Below, in pieces: positions 25,915-37,200 of a stretch of 64,000 bases of DNA. Both the position numbers and the translations under genes were made by a program. The stretch is taken from positions 1,116,001-1,180,000 of the forward strand of contig CAWBOI010000001.1 of NCBI GenBank assembly GCA_963790435.1, read 5' to 3'. The DNA comes from Ilyomonas sp963790435. GTDB taxonomy: Bacteria; Bacteroidota; Bacteroidia; Chitinophagales; Chitinophagaceae. The notes below the pieces were generated by a model. It had not been told where the DNA came from. It saw nothing but the letters and a program-made list of their open reading frames with translations, and searched no databases. Every line of letters starts with the position of its first letter. Position 1 is the first letter of the stretch.

Positions 25915-27981
25915 TTATTTCTTCCAGATACAACGATAATTGAAACGGCGGTTGGGCGCACTGTCTCCACTTGTGTAAAACGAAATGGGATTTTTTAAAT
26001 CAGTTGGATTATCGCACCAATGAAAATCAAAACTAAATTTATTCCCTTGCAGGTTGAGCCATTTTTTAGGAATTGCGAGTTCTAATTGGTTGCCTTTATA
26101 ATTGTAAGGAATTTCTCCAATTTCTATCCAATCATCGCCTCTTGTACTACTATCATAGCGCATCACGGTGGTTGTATAATTGTCCTTTATTTTCTGGTTG
26201 ATCAGAATATCATAGCCATTCCATCCTGTGCTTTTGTTTTGATCAATATCTATTAACAGCAACATCCAGTTTTTACCTGTTGACGGAGTGAGCGGTTGAT
26301 CGGTTTTTGCATAAAAATAAACGTTGCTGTTATCAACCGCCACTTTGCAGGTAATGATGTCGTTACGGCCTGAACTGTCCACATAATGCAACCCTCCATA
26401 ACCTTTGTAGTTGCGATGAATTACATCGCCTTTAGTGTCCCTGTATTCAGTTTTCACTACACGCCAATCGGTAAAACTGCCATCAATCTGTATAGGTGTA
26501 ATTCCTCTTAATTCAGGTATAGGACGCACACCTTTATAAAGGCGAATGTTTTCAGCCATCTGCATGTAGTAATTATCGGTATAGCCATCCTTCATGGGTT
26601 GAATGGTGCGATTAAATTCGGCATTGTACTGGTCAACAAAAAAATAAGAATTGTTACGGCGCATAAAATGAAACGTACCTGTATCAGGTTGATATTTACC
26701 GGCTGTCCATTCGTTCCAGTCGTTCAGATACAAAAAAGAGGGATCTGCCTGCAAGGCTTCATCCCATCGTTGCTGAAAGTAGATACCATAACCTTCGGGA
26801 TGAGCTACTGTTTTTTTCAGCCAAGGAACATACGCACTGTCGGGCAAGTCATAAGCGTTCAGTTTTGGCTCTCCGTTTTCCCGGCTCCACGATTTGCCAA
26901 CTAAGCTTACCGGGTGCTGCGCAGGTGTAACCGCCATTTCTTCTTTTATACCTTTATAATATGCCATCAAACTATCCGGCTTCATGGCTTTCACGGCAGA
27001 ATCGCCCATATCGTAGCCAAAGCTCCAATTGTCTTCAGTGCCTACAAACCGTTTATTCGCCCATTTGTAATAACCCCACCACATCGTGCGTAATGTGAAT
27101 GTACTTTTCACATCTTTTGTGTACTCAGAATAAAACTTCTTTGTGTACTCGCTATCACCAAAATGCGGATTGTTCTTGTCTGTTAGCGTTAACGAATCGT
27201 AATGTGGATTTGGATTTTGTGATACATGCCCTGTGGCGTCTGTTTGCGGAGTTCCATTGTACAAGAGCAAAGGTTTATTATTCCAGTAAAACCAAAGGTC
27301 TTTGTATTTATTTTTTTTATAAATTTTATCGTACAGATCCTGCACTACGGTTATAACAGGTCCATTAAATGCCCAAAAACAAAACTGGGGAACTTTATTG
27401 CCTTCGCTTTTCATCTTTTCCATTGTGGCAAAAAGAATATCCCATTCATCCCAATAGCGAACTGCGTTGGTAACATCTATGATTAATACATCTACGCCAG
27501 CATCTGAAAGCATTGACATATCTCTTCGAATTACATACCCATCCTTGCTTAAGAAATACCCCATTTCAGGCTCACCCCAGTGATAGGATTGTTCTTTCCA
27601 ATGAGTATTTTTTGCATATAGCCTTGCACTGGTATCTGCAGCCAGTACTTCCGTAATATCACCTTCGTAAGGGCTTGATAGTTCTGCCTTATCATCTGTA
27701 TGCCAGGAGATATAAAAGATACCTACTATACGCTGCTTATCTTTCTTCAGGGGGCCAGCCAGACTGATGTTTGGCATCGTTCTGCCAAGCGCATCTGTAG
27801 CAACCCATGTATCGGTGTATAAATCGCGACAGGCGTTTTCTTTCGTCTTTTTTGTAGCAATGTTATTTTGAATCTGCTGAGCAAAACAAGTAAGGGAGAG
27901 TAAAGACAAACCGAAGAAGGTAAACAGCCAAAACAAACTATTCTTTTTTAAAGCTGATAGATTCTGTTTCACTTCTTTCAT
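25915..27981 (-). CDS. Secreted glycoside hydrolase of the GH71/GH99-like group with C-terminal binding domain
   Basis: The ATG at 27981 gives a signal peptide (SLFWLFTFFGLSLLSLTCFA) and about 688 residues. The catalytic part has IVGIFYISWHTDD, LSDAGVDVLIIDVTNAVRYW, NKPLLLYNG and FLYLNDWNEWTAGK, a pattern shared by GH99-like (WbsX-type) and GH71 proteins. The C-terminal 200 residues look like a CBM9-like sandwich (IDGSFTDWRVVKTEYRD, VAVDNSNVYFYAKTD, WMLLLIDIDQNKSTGWNGYD). It would act on an alpha-linked glycan outside the cell; the linkage cannot be told. It is monocistronic, with no close neighbour upstream on its strand except the 28159 lipoprotein. Confidence 0.8.
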   Translation of the reverse strand: MKEVKQNLSALKKNSLFWLFTFFGLSLLSLTCFAQQIQNNIATKKTKENACRDLYTDTWVATDALGRTMPNISLAGPLKKDKQRIVGIFYISWHTDDKAELSSPYEGDITEVLAADTSARLYAKNTHWKEQSYHWGEPEMGYFLSKDGYVIRRDMSMLSDAGVDVLIIDVTNAVRYWDEWDILFATMEKMKSEGNKVPQFCFWAFNGPVITVVQDLYDKIYKKNKYKDLWFYWNNKPLLLYNGTPQTDATGHVSQNPNPHYDSLTLTDKNNPHFGDSEYTKKFYSEYTKDVKSTFTLRTMWWGYYKWANKRFVGTEDNWSFGYDMGDSAVKAMKPDSLMAYYKGIKEEMAVTPAQHPVSLVGKSWSRENGEPKLNAYDLPDSAYVPWLKKTVAHPEGYGIYFQQRWDEALQADPSFLYLNDWNEWTAGKYQPDTGTFHFMRRNNSYFFVDQYNAEFNRTIQPMKDGYTDNYYMQMAENIRLYKGVRPIPELRGITPIQIDGSFTDWRVVKTEYRDTKGDVIHRNYKGYGGLHYVDSSGRNDIITCKVAVDNSNVYFYAKTDQPLTPSTGKNWMLLLIDIDQNKSTGWNGYDILINQKIKDNYTTTVMRYDSSTRGDDWIEIGEIPYNYKGNQLELAIPKKWLNLQGNKFSFDFHWCDNPTDLKNPISFYTSGDSAPNRRFNYRCIWKK

Positions 27982-28158
27982 ACCACTAAGCTTTATAATA
28001 GTTACAAAATTTCTGTTTTGCCGGGTATGCAATGGTAAATTTTTTCAGGCAACACTTTCATTATTGTGTTGTTCTTTAAGCTTTGTTTCATTGTTTACTG
28101 CTAAGTAGGGTAAGCAGGGTGAAATTATATTAGCTTCTTTGTTAGGTTGCTGTAAAAA

Positions 28159-28575
28159 TTATTCTGACAGGGTAGCACTTATAACACTCACCGAAACGCT
28201 ATCGGTGCTTTTTGGCAAATGATAACGCAATTTAAAATCTTTACTGGCGTTGGGTTTTACGGTTCCATCAATTACATCTTCATGTTCTTCCAATGATTTT
28301 CCCGTTTTATCAAAACTAAGCAGTTTCAAACGTATGTCTTGATAACTGCATACGGTTGCCGTGTTAGAGATTGAGCCTTTCACCACCGTGCTGCCCCATA
28401 TATTTTTTCTATTGCTGGCATACACTTTTAAAAAAGAAAGCGGCTTTCTTTTTTCTTCATCTAACAGACTTTGTTTTTGCTTGTTATATGCCATTACATC
28501 TTTTTCAGTCATTGTATTGTTACTGCACGAAAGCAAAGTGCAAAGAAAAGTGGCAAAAAAGAACTGTTTAAGCAT
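28159..28575 (-). CDS. Small lipoprotein with FxLYD-like beta domain
   Basis: The 138-residue product has a lipobox (CTLLSCS, Cys17) and a short charged linker, then a beta-sandwich with VVKGSISNTATVCSYQDIRL, FDKTGKSLEE and KDFKLRYHLPKSTDSVSVSV. The order of strands resembles FxLYD/DUF3426-type domains, which contact other envelope proteins. No function is known. It is located between the GH71/99-like gene and anmK, all on the minus strand, but gaps of more than 90 bases make cotranscription uncertain. Confidence 0.75.
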   Translation of the reverse strand: MLKQFFFATFLCTLLSCSNNTMTEKDVMAYNKQKQSLLDEEKRKPLSFLKVYASNRKNIWGSTVVKGSISNTATVCSYQDIRLKLLSFDKTGKSLEEHEDVIDGTVKPNASKDFKLRYHLPKSTDSVSVSVISATLSE

Positions 28576-28669
28576 AATCGTTATTGAATTTGCAATATAT
28601 AAAGGTTATAGAAGCTATAACGAATGACACAAAAATTAATTTCCTAAGACCTTCAAAATATAAGTTGGT

Positions 28670-29770
28670 TTAAGCTTCCTGGCCTATCCACACGGCACCG
28701 CCAATGCTGCTTCTCCTTGCGCCGGTAACGCTTTGTAATGTTGTATTTTCTTCGCGCCAGCGCAGCAAGCCAAACAAAGCCATAATCAAAGCTTCTTTGT
28801 AATTCACTACTTCTGTTTGCGGAACTACAATGCTAAAGCCCAATGGCAGTAAGGCTTTGCGAAGAACATCAACCAAAAACAAATTCAATGCGCCACCGCC
28901 GGTTATTAATAATTGTTGATTCTGAATTGCAAATTGATTATTTACTGATTGAAGTGATAATTTTATTTGAAATGATATGTGTTCAACATACGTTCTCAGC
29001 GCATCAGAAGTAGAGAGCGATTCATAACTTTCGATGATGGGAAAAACTGTTTGAATACCAAAACTGTTGTCGAGCGATTTGGGAAACGGCTGCGAATAAT
29101 AATCCAACCCGTTCAATGTGCCTAACAAACCTTTATGCTCTTCTCCGCTTGCAGCCATTGCACCATTTTCATCGTATTCTTTTTCTTCTTTGTTCGCCAG
29201 CAAATTCAAAATTTTATTGGCAGGGCAAACGTCAAACGCAATGTATTCACCGCCCGTTTTGCAGGTAAGATTGGCAATTCCGCCGATGTTCAACAACACG
29301 TCATAGTTACCAAACAACCGCTTCTCTCCTACCGGTACAATAGGTGCGCCTTGTCCACCCAAAGCCACATCCATCGCACGCAAATCGCTCACTACGTTAA
29401 TGCCTGTAAGGGCCGCAATGGCAGCCCCACAGCCGATTTGCGCGGTAAAGCCATTTTCCGGCGCATGAAAAACGGTATGCCCGTGCGAGGAGATCAACTG
29501 AACCTGATGATGCAAATGATATTCATTTATAAACGTGTTGATTTGCTCTCCAATCCATCTTCCGTACTCGCTGTGCAGTTGCAGGTAATCATACGCCGAT
29601 AAGCCTGTTGCCTGTTGCAATTTTCGCTGCCAGGTATCGCTGTATTTGTATGTAGCTGCAGCTATAATTTGGTAGCTCCATTCACCCCGGTTTTCTTCAA
29701 ACGAAACAAATGCAACATCCAATCCATCCAGCGAAGAGCCACTCATTACGCCAATTGCACGATAAATCAT
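28670..29770 (-). CDS. anmK: Anhydro-N-acetylmuramic acid kinase
   Basis: The 366-residue protein has the AnmK N-terminal signature IGVMSGSSLDGLDVAFVSFE, SSHGHTVFHAPENGFTAQIG, NVVSDLRAMDVALGGQGAPI, NIGGIANLTC and LLITGGGALNLFL. AnmK cleaves and phosphorylates 1,6-anhydro-MurNAc to give MurNAc-6-phosphate during peptidoglycan recycling. Length is normal. It is divergent from the EamA transporter at 29878, and a dipeptide epimerase that also belongs to murein peptide recycling follows that transporter, so the three form a coherent recycling group. Confidence 0.95.
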   Translation of the reverse strand: MIYRAIGVMSGSSLDGLDVAFVSFEENRGEWSYQIIAAATYKYSDTWQRKLQQATGLSAYDYLQLHSEYGRWIGEQINTFINEYHLHHQVQLISSHGHTVFHAPENGFTAQIGCGAAIAALTGINVVSDLRAMDVALGGQGAPIVPVGEKRLFGNYDVLLNIGGIANLTCKTGGEYIAFDVCPANKILNLLANKEEKEYDENGAMAASGEEHKGLLGTLNGLDYYSQPFPKSLDNSFGIQTVFPIIESYESLSTSDALRTYVEHISFQIKLSLQSVNNQFAIQNQQLLITGGGALNLFLVDVLRKALLPLGFSIVVPQTEVVNYKEALIMALFGLLRWREENTTLQSVTGARRSSIGGAVWIGQEA

Positions 29771-29877
29771 AAGCCATTATTTATTGCAAAACAAAGCAAT
29801 CGTAATCATTTCTTCACGACTGTATTTTTCAATATTAAATATTCAATCTTGACTATTAAATCATCTTACTTTGGCGC

Positions 29878-30777
29878 ATGAAATCTGCCTTGCTGAAATT
29901 GAACCTTGCTATTTTTTTATGGGGATTTACAGGCGTGCTGGGAAGACTGATTACGTTAAACGAAGGCTTGCTGGTATGGTGGCGTTTGTTGATAACGGTA
30001 GCAACGGTCTGGGGTTTGTTTTTGTTTACAAAATCGAAGCAGGAGATACCCAAAAAAGAGATTGTAAAAATCGGAGCCATTGGTGGCGTGCTCTCTTTAC
30101 ACTGGCTTTGTTTTTACGGCAGTATTAAGTATGCAAATGTATCGGTGGCGCTTACCTGCATGTCAACCACAGGCCTGTTTACGGCTTTGCTTGAACCACT
30201 TTTTTTTAGGCGTCGCATCAATGCTTTTGAAGTGATTTTAGGTTTAATGGCACTGTGCGGCATTGCCCTTATTTACATTTCCAATCTCGCCTTTTCAACC
30301 GGGATTTACATTGGTTTGGCGGCGGCTGTTTTTATAGTCATTGTTTCTATTTTAAACAAAAGTGTGGTGGAAGATTATGAGCCGCAAACCATGACACGCT
30401 ATCAGCTTACGGGTGCGTTTCTTTTTCTTTCCTTGTTGATGCCGTTGTACAATTATTTGTTTCCTGCGCCTTCGTTGTTGCCTTCAAAAAATGACTGGCT
30501 ATGGCTCCTGATTTTGTGCTGGATCTGCACTGTGTTCACGTATGGTTTGTACTTAGATGCACTGAAAAAAGTAAGTGCCTTCACCATGAATTTAACCACC
30601 ACTATGGAACCGGTTTACGGTATTGTGCTGGCGTTTTTAATTTACCATGAAAACAAAGATTTCGGTTTTACTTTTTACATTGGTTTGGCTTTGATAGTTG
30701 CTGCAGTTTGCATTCAGTTATTCGCTACGGTAAGAAGCCATAAAAAAGCGCAAACGCTTGTTCCGTATGAGATGTAG
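29878..30777 (+). CDS. EamA/DMT-family inner-membrane transporter
   Basis: The 299-residue protein has ten hydrophobic segments in two EamA repeats (NLAIFLWGFTGVLGRLITLN and the second from about residue 145). FYGSIKYANVSVALTCMSTT and the C-terminal TTTMEPVYGIVLAFLIYHE are typical of the family. DMT members export or exchange small metabolites. Position between anmK and the epimerase suggests a link to cell-wall sugar or peptide movement, but the substrate is unproven. The start lies 107 bases from the divergent anmK start. Confidence 0.88.
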   Translation: MKSALLKLNLAIFLWGFTGVLGRLITLNEGLLVWWRLLITVATVWGLFLFTKSKQEIPKKEIVKIGAIGGVLSLHWLCFYGSIKYANVSVALTCMSTTGLFTALLEPLFFRRRINAFEVILGLMALCGIALIYISNLAFSTGIYIGLAAAVFIVIVSILNKSVVEDYEPQTMTRYQLTGAFLFLSLLMPLYNYLFPAPSLLPSKNDWLWLLILCWICTVFTYGLYLDALKKVSAFTMNLTTTMEPVYGIVLAFLIYHENKDFGFTFYIGLALIVAAVCIQLFATVRSHKKAQTLVPYEM

Positions 30778-30806
30778 CGCATTTTTTCATTTCAAAACAC
30801 ATTATT

Positions 30807-31820
30807 ATGAAAGTAAATTATAAAGCTATTGCATTGCCGTTTGAATATCCGTTTACCATATCGGGCGGACGTACCAAAACGCATCAGCCATCACTCATTG
30901 TTTCCCTGTCGCTCGGCAACTTTACGGGATATGGCGAAGCACCTGCCATCACGTATTACAACATCACTGTTGACCAGATGATTGAAGATTTGGAACGAAA
31001 CAAAAAGATGATTGAGAAGTTTGCCCTTACCGAGACGGAACGCTACTGGCATTACCTGCATCATCTCATTCCTGCCAATCCTTTTTTGGTGTGTGCACTT
31101 GACATTGCGTGTTGGGATGTAATGGGTAAAATGAAACGGCAACCGTTGTATAAATTATGGAATACCGAATGGAAAAATACGCCGCCCACCGATTATACCA
31201 TTGGTTTGGATTCGATTGAAAAAATGGTTGAAAAAATGAAAAGCCATCCTTCACCCATTTATAAAATTAAGTTGGGGCAGCCGGATGATATTGAGATTGT
31301 AACGGCGCTTCGTGAACATACGGATGTTCCGTTTCGTGTGGATGCCAATGCTGGCTGGACATTAGAAGAAGCAATACAAAAAATACCTGCATTAAAAAAC
31401 GTAGGTGTTGAATTGATTGAGCAGCCGTTGGCAAAAGATGCATTGGACGATATGAAAGTATTGTATGAACAAGCCTCTTTACCGTTGATTGCTGATGAAA
31501 GCTGCGTGTTTGAAAAAGACGTTGACAAATGCGCCGGTTACTTTCATGGCATCAATATCAAGCTTACCAAATGCAGCGGCTTAACACCTGCATTGCGGAT
31601 GATAAAAAGAGCGAGAGAACTCAACTTGAAAGTGATGGTAGGTAGCATGAATGAATGCACTGTTGGCTCGGCAGCTATTGCACATTTGCTTCCACAAATT
31701 GATTATGTAGATATGGATGGACCTTTGCTGTTAAGTGAAGACATTGCTACCGGTTTGCAATACGATTTCGGAAACGTAACAATCGGTGATAAGCCGGGTT
31801 TGGGAATTGAAATAAAATGA
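30807..31820 (+). CDS. L-Ala-D/L-Glu epimerase-like dipeptide epimerase (enolase superfamily)
   Basis: The 337-residue protein shows the muconate-lactonizing subgroup layout: KxK motif in PIYKIKLGQ, metal ligands in FRVDANAGW, ELIEQPL and LIADESC, and the second lysine loop in GINIKLTKCSGLTPALR. CTVGSAAIAHLLPQIDYVDMD completes the barrel. Such enzymes epimerise L-Ala-D-Glu from murein tripeptides so that it can be degraded. It follows the EamA transporter by 29 bases and is probably cotranscribed. Some relatives act on other dipeptides, so the exact substrate is inferred from the anmK neighbourhood. Confidence 0.9.
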   Translation: MKVNYKAIALPFEYPFTISGGRTKTHQPSLIVSLSLGNFTGYGEAPAITYYNITVDQMIEDLERNKKMIEKFALTETERYWHYLHHLIPANPFLVCALDIACWDVMGKMKRQPLYKLWNTEWKNTPPTDYTIGLDSIEKMVEKMKSHPSPIYKIKLGQPDDIEIVTALREHTDVPFRVDANAGWTLEEAIQKIPALKNVGVELIEQPLAKDALDDMKVLYEQASLPLIADESCVFEKDVDKCAGYFHGINIKLTKCSGLTPALRMIKRARELNLKVMVGSMNECTVGSAAIAHLLPQIDYVDMDGPLLLSEDIATGLQYDFGNVTIGDKPGLGIEIK

Positions 31821-31892
31821 GGCAAAAGTAAAAGTGTACGATGAAGATGGAAATTAAAAAACAATTTAGCACAAAACAAAACTTTGCCCTTA

Positions 31893-33662
31893 TCATCTCC
31901 TCTCATACTCATTCAGCCAATGCGTAGTTCTGTCGCGGATAACAATATAAAACATCGTCTTTATTTTTTGGCAAAGTTGCAACAACGATGTACTGTTCAG
32001 CAATAGATTGTTAACCTGCACATAGTTGTAACAGAACGCCGTGTAGCCTTGTTCGTTAACAGAAGTAAAAGGCAAATTATAGGTAAAAACAAACCCTTCT
32101 GATTTATTGTCTTTAGAAACCGGACTGTAGCTCAAACGCAACACTACATCGGCTTCGTTTGGTGAAGCAACGAACTCGATATTCTGATCTTTTTGCAGTT
32201 CTTTTTTTATAAAATTTCCAACATCAGACGGCAAGGCGAAATACAAAAAGAACCGGCTTTGTTGATTGTTTATGTTCTCAAAAAAATGAATGTCGTTTTG
32301 ATTTGAAAATACATAGTTATAACTCACCGAATCATCCCACCAATTATGAAAGTCCATAGAATTCTTCTTCTTCGTCAGAGGCAATATATTTTGGTTGAAC
32401 AGAGCAGTAAAGTTTGCTGATGAAAGATTCATTACAGGTACATAAACTTTTAACAAGGGATGTGAAATGGTAAAAGAATTAACTAACGAAAGTTTGTCGC
32501 CTTTTTGAACCCATGCCGGCATGTTCGTTATAGCTACAGAGCTATCTGCTGTTACTTCTGAAAGTGTAATTTGTATCCTGCCGGCTTTTGTTTTTGCACT
32601 AAAAATATTACCCGCAGCAAGTCCGCTGTGATAACCTGCATCAATTGTAATTGTATCTCCATTATTCCGACTGCAGGTAGCAGTGAAAGAAGGCAAACTG
32701 CCTTGCAACGGCAAGCCAATAAGGTTGTTTATATTTCTTTTTGGATCGTAATGATAGGTAGCTACCTGTCTGTACAGTTGCTGGTTGTGAAGTTCGTCGG
32801 TTATTTTAGCCAGTACGGCAGGAAACAGCATATCAGCTTTGCTTCTTTCATACACACTTAAAAGAGCTTTGGTAAATGCTCCATGCCGATTGTCGGACTC
32901 ATCATAAATTTCTTTTGCTATTTCATTGTCTTTACTTGCCGACAGCGAAGCAAATTCTGAATTTTTGGTTTCAGAAGGGCGAGGTATTTTTTCTGTATCA
33001 ACAATAGTAAGCGTTTTGCTGATATCGAAACTTCGATTGCCAGCAATGGCATCAAAAGGTAAAGATTTTGCGCCTTCGAAACTAGTACCCGGAGGCGAAC
33101 AGTAATTGTTGTGATGATTTACCGTTGGCGGCAAAACCATATTGCCGCTGAAGCAACAATCGAACAAAGCCGTTACAATCATTTTATTTTCAACAAACTT
33201 GTTGAATAGCTTTTTTAAAGTATTGTCTTTTACAAGGCAGCCATAATCAAGTGCATACAAATTGCTCATGCAAATGCACTGGTTATAACCTTGTTTGATA
33301 ACATCGTTATTAATGGAGGGATTATCAATATAAACGCCATGCCCGCAAAAATAAAATACCACCGCATCGCCGGCTTTGCCCTTATCCAATATGGCAAGCA
33401 GTGCGTCAGTCATGTTCTTTTGTGTTGCGTCTGTATTGAGCAATAAGGCAATATTATCTTTTGTGAAACGGAAACGGCTTTGCAACAACGACTGTATACA
33501 CAGTGCATCGTTCACACAACCTTTTAAAGAGTGTGTACTTAACACGCCGGGTTGATCATAGTATTCGTTGATACCAATAACAACGGCGTATTTGTTTTGC
33601 GCCTGTAATTGAGTAAAGCAGCAATAAAAAATAACAAAAAGAAAGGGTAGCGTTTTATACAT
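31893..33662 (-). CDS. Secreted caspase-like (peptidase C14) protein
   Basis: The ATG at 33662 gives a signal peptide (MYKTLPFLFVIFYCCFTQLQ) and 589 residues. The p20-like domain has YAVVIGINEYYDQPGV, the histidine loop VVFYFCGHGVYID (His108) and the cysteine loop ALFDCCFSGNM (Cys170), so the catalytic dyad is present. After about residue 330 there is a beta-rich region (SGLAAGNIFSAKTKAGRIQI) and a C-terminal domain without recognised family. It would act in the periplasm or outside the cell. No T9SS sorting domain is visible. The ATG directly follows TTTGTTTTT. Confidence 0.85.
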   Translation of the reverse strand: MYKTLPFLFVIFYCCFTQLQAQNKYAVVIGINEYYDQPGVLSTHSLKGCVNDALCIQSLLQSRFRFTKDNIALLLNTDATQKNMTDALLAILDKGKAGDAVVFYFCGHGVYIDNPSINNDVIKQGYNQCICMSNLYALDYGCLVKDNTLKKLFNKFVENKMIVTALFDCCFSGNMVLPPTVNHHNNYCSPPGTSFEGAKSLPFDAIAGNRSFDISKTLTIVDTEKIPRPSETKNSEFASLSASKDNEIAKEIYDESDNRHGAFTKALLSVYERSKADMLFPAVLAKITDELHNQQLYRQVATYHYDPKRNINNLIGLPLQGSLPSFTATCSRNNGDTITIDAGYHSGLAAGNIFSAKTKAGRIQITLSEVTADSSVAITNMPAWVQKGDKLSLVNSFTISHPLLKVYVPVMNLSSANFTALFNQNILPLTKKKNSMDFHNWWDDSVSYNYVFSNQNDIHFFENINNQQSRFFLYFALPSDVGNFIKKELQKDQNIEFVASPNEADVVLRLSYSPVSKDNKSEGFVFTYNLPFTSVNEQGYTAFCYNYVQVNNLLLNSTSLLQLCQKIKTMFYIVIRDRTTHWLNEYERR

Positions 33663-34216
33663 AAAAACAAATTGGCAAACCAAATCTAACAATATTAAAA
33701 AACCTTGTTTGCCCCTTCAATATCTGGCGGCTAAAGACTTGACAGTAAAAACCAAACAAATAAAAATATTGTCAGCTCCTAAACAACTCTTATTTTTAAA
33801 AACGGATAGAATCGTTTCCTTTCATAAAGCACTGCTACCATTGCTATTAAAGCAACGGTGCTATTATAAAAATCCAACCACAATAAGCATAAAATTTTTG
33901 TTTAAAAACAAGCTTCGTTTATGCTTAACATTTAATAATATTTTAGGTAGCAACCATCTCTGTAACAAAATCTAAGCATAACTCTAAAAGCTCTGCAAGC
34001 GCAATTCTTCAATTATCATGAGCCTCTCAATCGCTGTTTGATCACTCCAGACGTAAAAATTCATTTCCATTCTGGGAATAAATATATAAATTGTAATTTC
34101 ATAAATACATAAAAACTAATCAATTAAATACAGGCATTAATTTATCAGATAGAGCGTGCTGCTGAATTATTTGGTTTTAGAGCAGCTAAATTAATTGTTA
34201 GATAATAAAATCCATT
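33663..34216. other. Intergenic region of about 550 bases without a convincing gene
   Basis: This divergent region separates the caspase gene and the large T9SS protein gene. It is AT-rich with several short runs, and the longest frame (88 codons, plus strand) has no signal, motif or codon pattern that supports it. No clear terminator or consensus promoter was found, although the promoters of both flanking genes must lie here. Confidence 0.6.
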
Positions 34217-37200
34217 ATGAAAAGAATTACCAGTATCCTATTAATGCTTTCTGCATTATTGATTACCCAAGCGACCAAAGCTCAGCAAAAAGACTCGACC
34301 ATTACTGCTATTTACACCGATTTCAAAAACTACTGGTCAACGAGTACAAAAACGAACAATACACTCTATCCAGATACGAGCCATAACCTTTTGGCTTTTA
34401 CTTTCAGAGGTAAAACCTATTCAACAGGGGTGAACGACAATATGCTGACAACCAAATTGGGCAGTAGCAATTATTCAGCGCAGGTTTATAAATCACTTCC
34501 GGTAAGCAATATTTCCGGTAAAACAATTGGAAATGATAACACGCTCACTTTTGCGCTTAAAGATGATGGTGATTCAACCAAAGCGGCTTATCATTCACCC
34601 TATCCGGTTATTCATATTGCAGATGTATTAACCGATGGTAAAAACGGACTCGATTTAGGTACTGGTGTTACCAACCTGCCTCAGGGCGCGCATATTTCAT
34701 TTCCGGTAAAAAACTTAAGTATCAAAAAGGAAAAGGATTCGGTACCCGACTTTGTTTTTACACAAATTGCCCAACCAACCACCAATCTTCCTGATACTAT
34801 CTTTTTCTTTGATGCCAATCACAACGTTGTCGGGAATAAAAAACTCGTGTTCTGGAATGCAGTAAGTAAGTTAGGAACTTATAAGTTGGATTTATACTCA
34901 TTGACACCTAATATGTCGTGCAATACATCCATTATGAATGCTTTATATGAACAAAATGGTATAAGGGATATCAGGATGGTGGCATTTTTGATTACTGAAT
35001 TTGGAATTACAGATGCAACAACTGCTGCACAGGTAAAAGGGTTGCAAATCAATCCTTGCGGCAGCAGTGACCAGGCATTTATAGCCTATAACACCAACAT
35101 CATCCATTTTGATGTACCGATTATTTTAACCCAGCCCGCAACGCAGGTAGCCTGCAGTACTACCTCATCTTCCTCAGTTACATTTAGTGTAAATGCCTTC
35201 AGTACCAGCGATATGACCTACCAATGGAAAAAAAACGGAGCAGCCATTTCTGGCGCTAACTCTTCTTCTTATACAGCTGCCGGTCTTACTTTGGCAGATA
35301 CTGCCAATGCCTATTCCGTTACCGTAACCAACAGTGTAGGCGCTATCACCAGTGATAATGCTTATGTAAAATATATAATTCTTAATCAGCCTTCAAATTT
35401 ATATCTGGCAGTGGGTTCTACGGCTACGTTTACTGTTGGTACTTCTGGTGCAACGGGATACCAGTGGCAGAAAGGCAATGCTAAAATTAACAACGCCACA
35501 ACCGGAACATATTTAAGAACAAACATCAGCCTGAATGATGCCGGTTCTTATACAGTTAATGTTGGCTATGACGGAGGCACGTGCATAAGTAATGCTGCCC
35601 TGCTTACGGTAGAGAACCTGCCCCTCATTACCTTACCGCCCTCGTCTCAGGTATTTTGTAGTTCCGCTACTACAACCGCTACCTTCAGCGTTACAGCGGC
35701 TAAAAGTGTTTCTGCTCTCTCTTACCAGTGGTATAAGAATGGTTTGGCTATAAGCGGCGCTACGGCTCCTCTTCTCAATCTGACCAATCTCAGTTTCGCT
35801 GATACTTCCAGCACTTATTACGTAGTGTTAACCAACGGTGTCGGTTCAACAACGAGCAACAAAGTATCCGTAAAATATGTGATTCTCAGCCAACCTTCCA
35901 GCTTAAATCTGGGTGTAGGTGCCACCGCTTCTTTTACTGTTGCTGCATGGGGCGCAACTGCTTACCAATGGCAGAAAGCAAACGCTAACATCAGCGGAGC
36001 TTCTTCAGCTATTTATACAAAAACAAACCTTGCCCTTACAGATGCCGGAATCTATGCCGCAGTGGTTTCTTACCCGGGCGGGAACTGTACAAGCAACGCT
36101 GCCATCTTAACTGTTCAAAGTTTGCCTTCCCTTACTTCACAACCCGTACAACAAGTCTTGTGCAGCCCTTCAATAACCACAGCTACCTTCAGCGTTTCAG
36201 TGCCCCAGGGTATTTCTGACTTCTCTTACCAATGGTATAAGAATGGTACGGCTGTAACAGGTGCAACTTCTTCTTCTTACTCACCAACAGGTTTAACACT
36301 GGCGGATACTGCCAATACTTATTATGTAACGGTAACCAACACTGTTGGTACGGTGAAGAGCAACAGCGCAGGTTTTAAATACCTCATTACAGCACAGCCT
36401 CTTTCGCAGGTAGTGGCAACGGGCAACAGTGTTAGCTTTTCGGTTGGAGTGAGCGGCGTTGTATCTTACCTGTGGCAGAAAAACGGCGTAAGCATCAGCG
36501 GTGCCACCGGCAGCTCTTACACTCTTCCTGTAGTTAACTATTCCGATGCAGGCAACTACACTGCTTTGGTTTCCTATACCGGCACTACCCTTACCTGCAC
36601 CAGCAATGCTGCCGTACTCAAGCCTTCCATCGTTCTTTATTCCAAAGCTTCCGGTAACCTTACCCTTCCTTCTACCTGGGGCGTAGCTGCCGATGGCTCA
36701 GGCTCTTCACCCGTTGATTTCACCCGCAATGAACATACTTTTGTCCTTGCCAACCGCTCTTCTCTTTCTACCGGCAGCTCCCTTACCATCGCAGGAACCG
36801 TGGATGTAGCTAATGGTAAGCTTACCCTTACTCCTGGCACAACTCTAACGGCCGGACGCATCATCAGGTCCGGATCAACGGGTACAATCCTAAGTTCATC
36901 TTCTTCCAATCTTTCTGTAACCGGCATCAGCACGCCTGCTTACAGCGGCTCGTCTGACCTTTACTTTGATGCCGTTAATGATACCCTTCACAACCTGACC
37001 ATAGCAACGACAGCTGCTCATACCGTAACCCTTCACACTGCCCTTGCCATTACAGGGGGTCAAACACCCGGAAGTGTGCAGGTAAACGGGGGCGGCATTC
37101 TTGCTACTTCCGATTCTTTAACCCTGAAAAGCGATATCAACGGCACTGCCTCTATTGCTTCTTCTGCCGGTACGATCAATGGAAAAGTAACGGTTGAAAA

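Noticed and set aside
33709..33975. 88-codon plus-strand frame in the large divergent spacer
   Set aside because: No signal peptide, motif or neighbour supports it, and its composition is that of AT-rich non-coding DNA.
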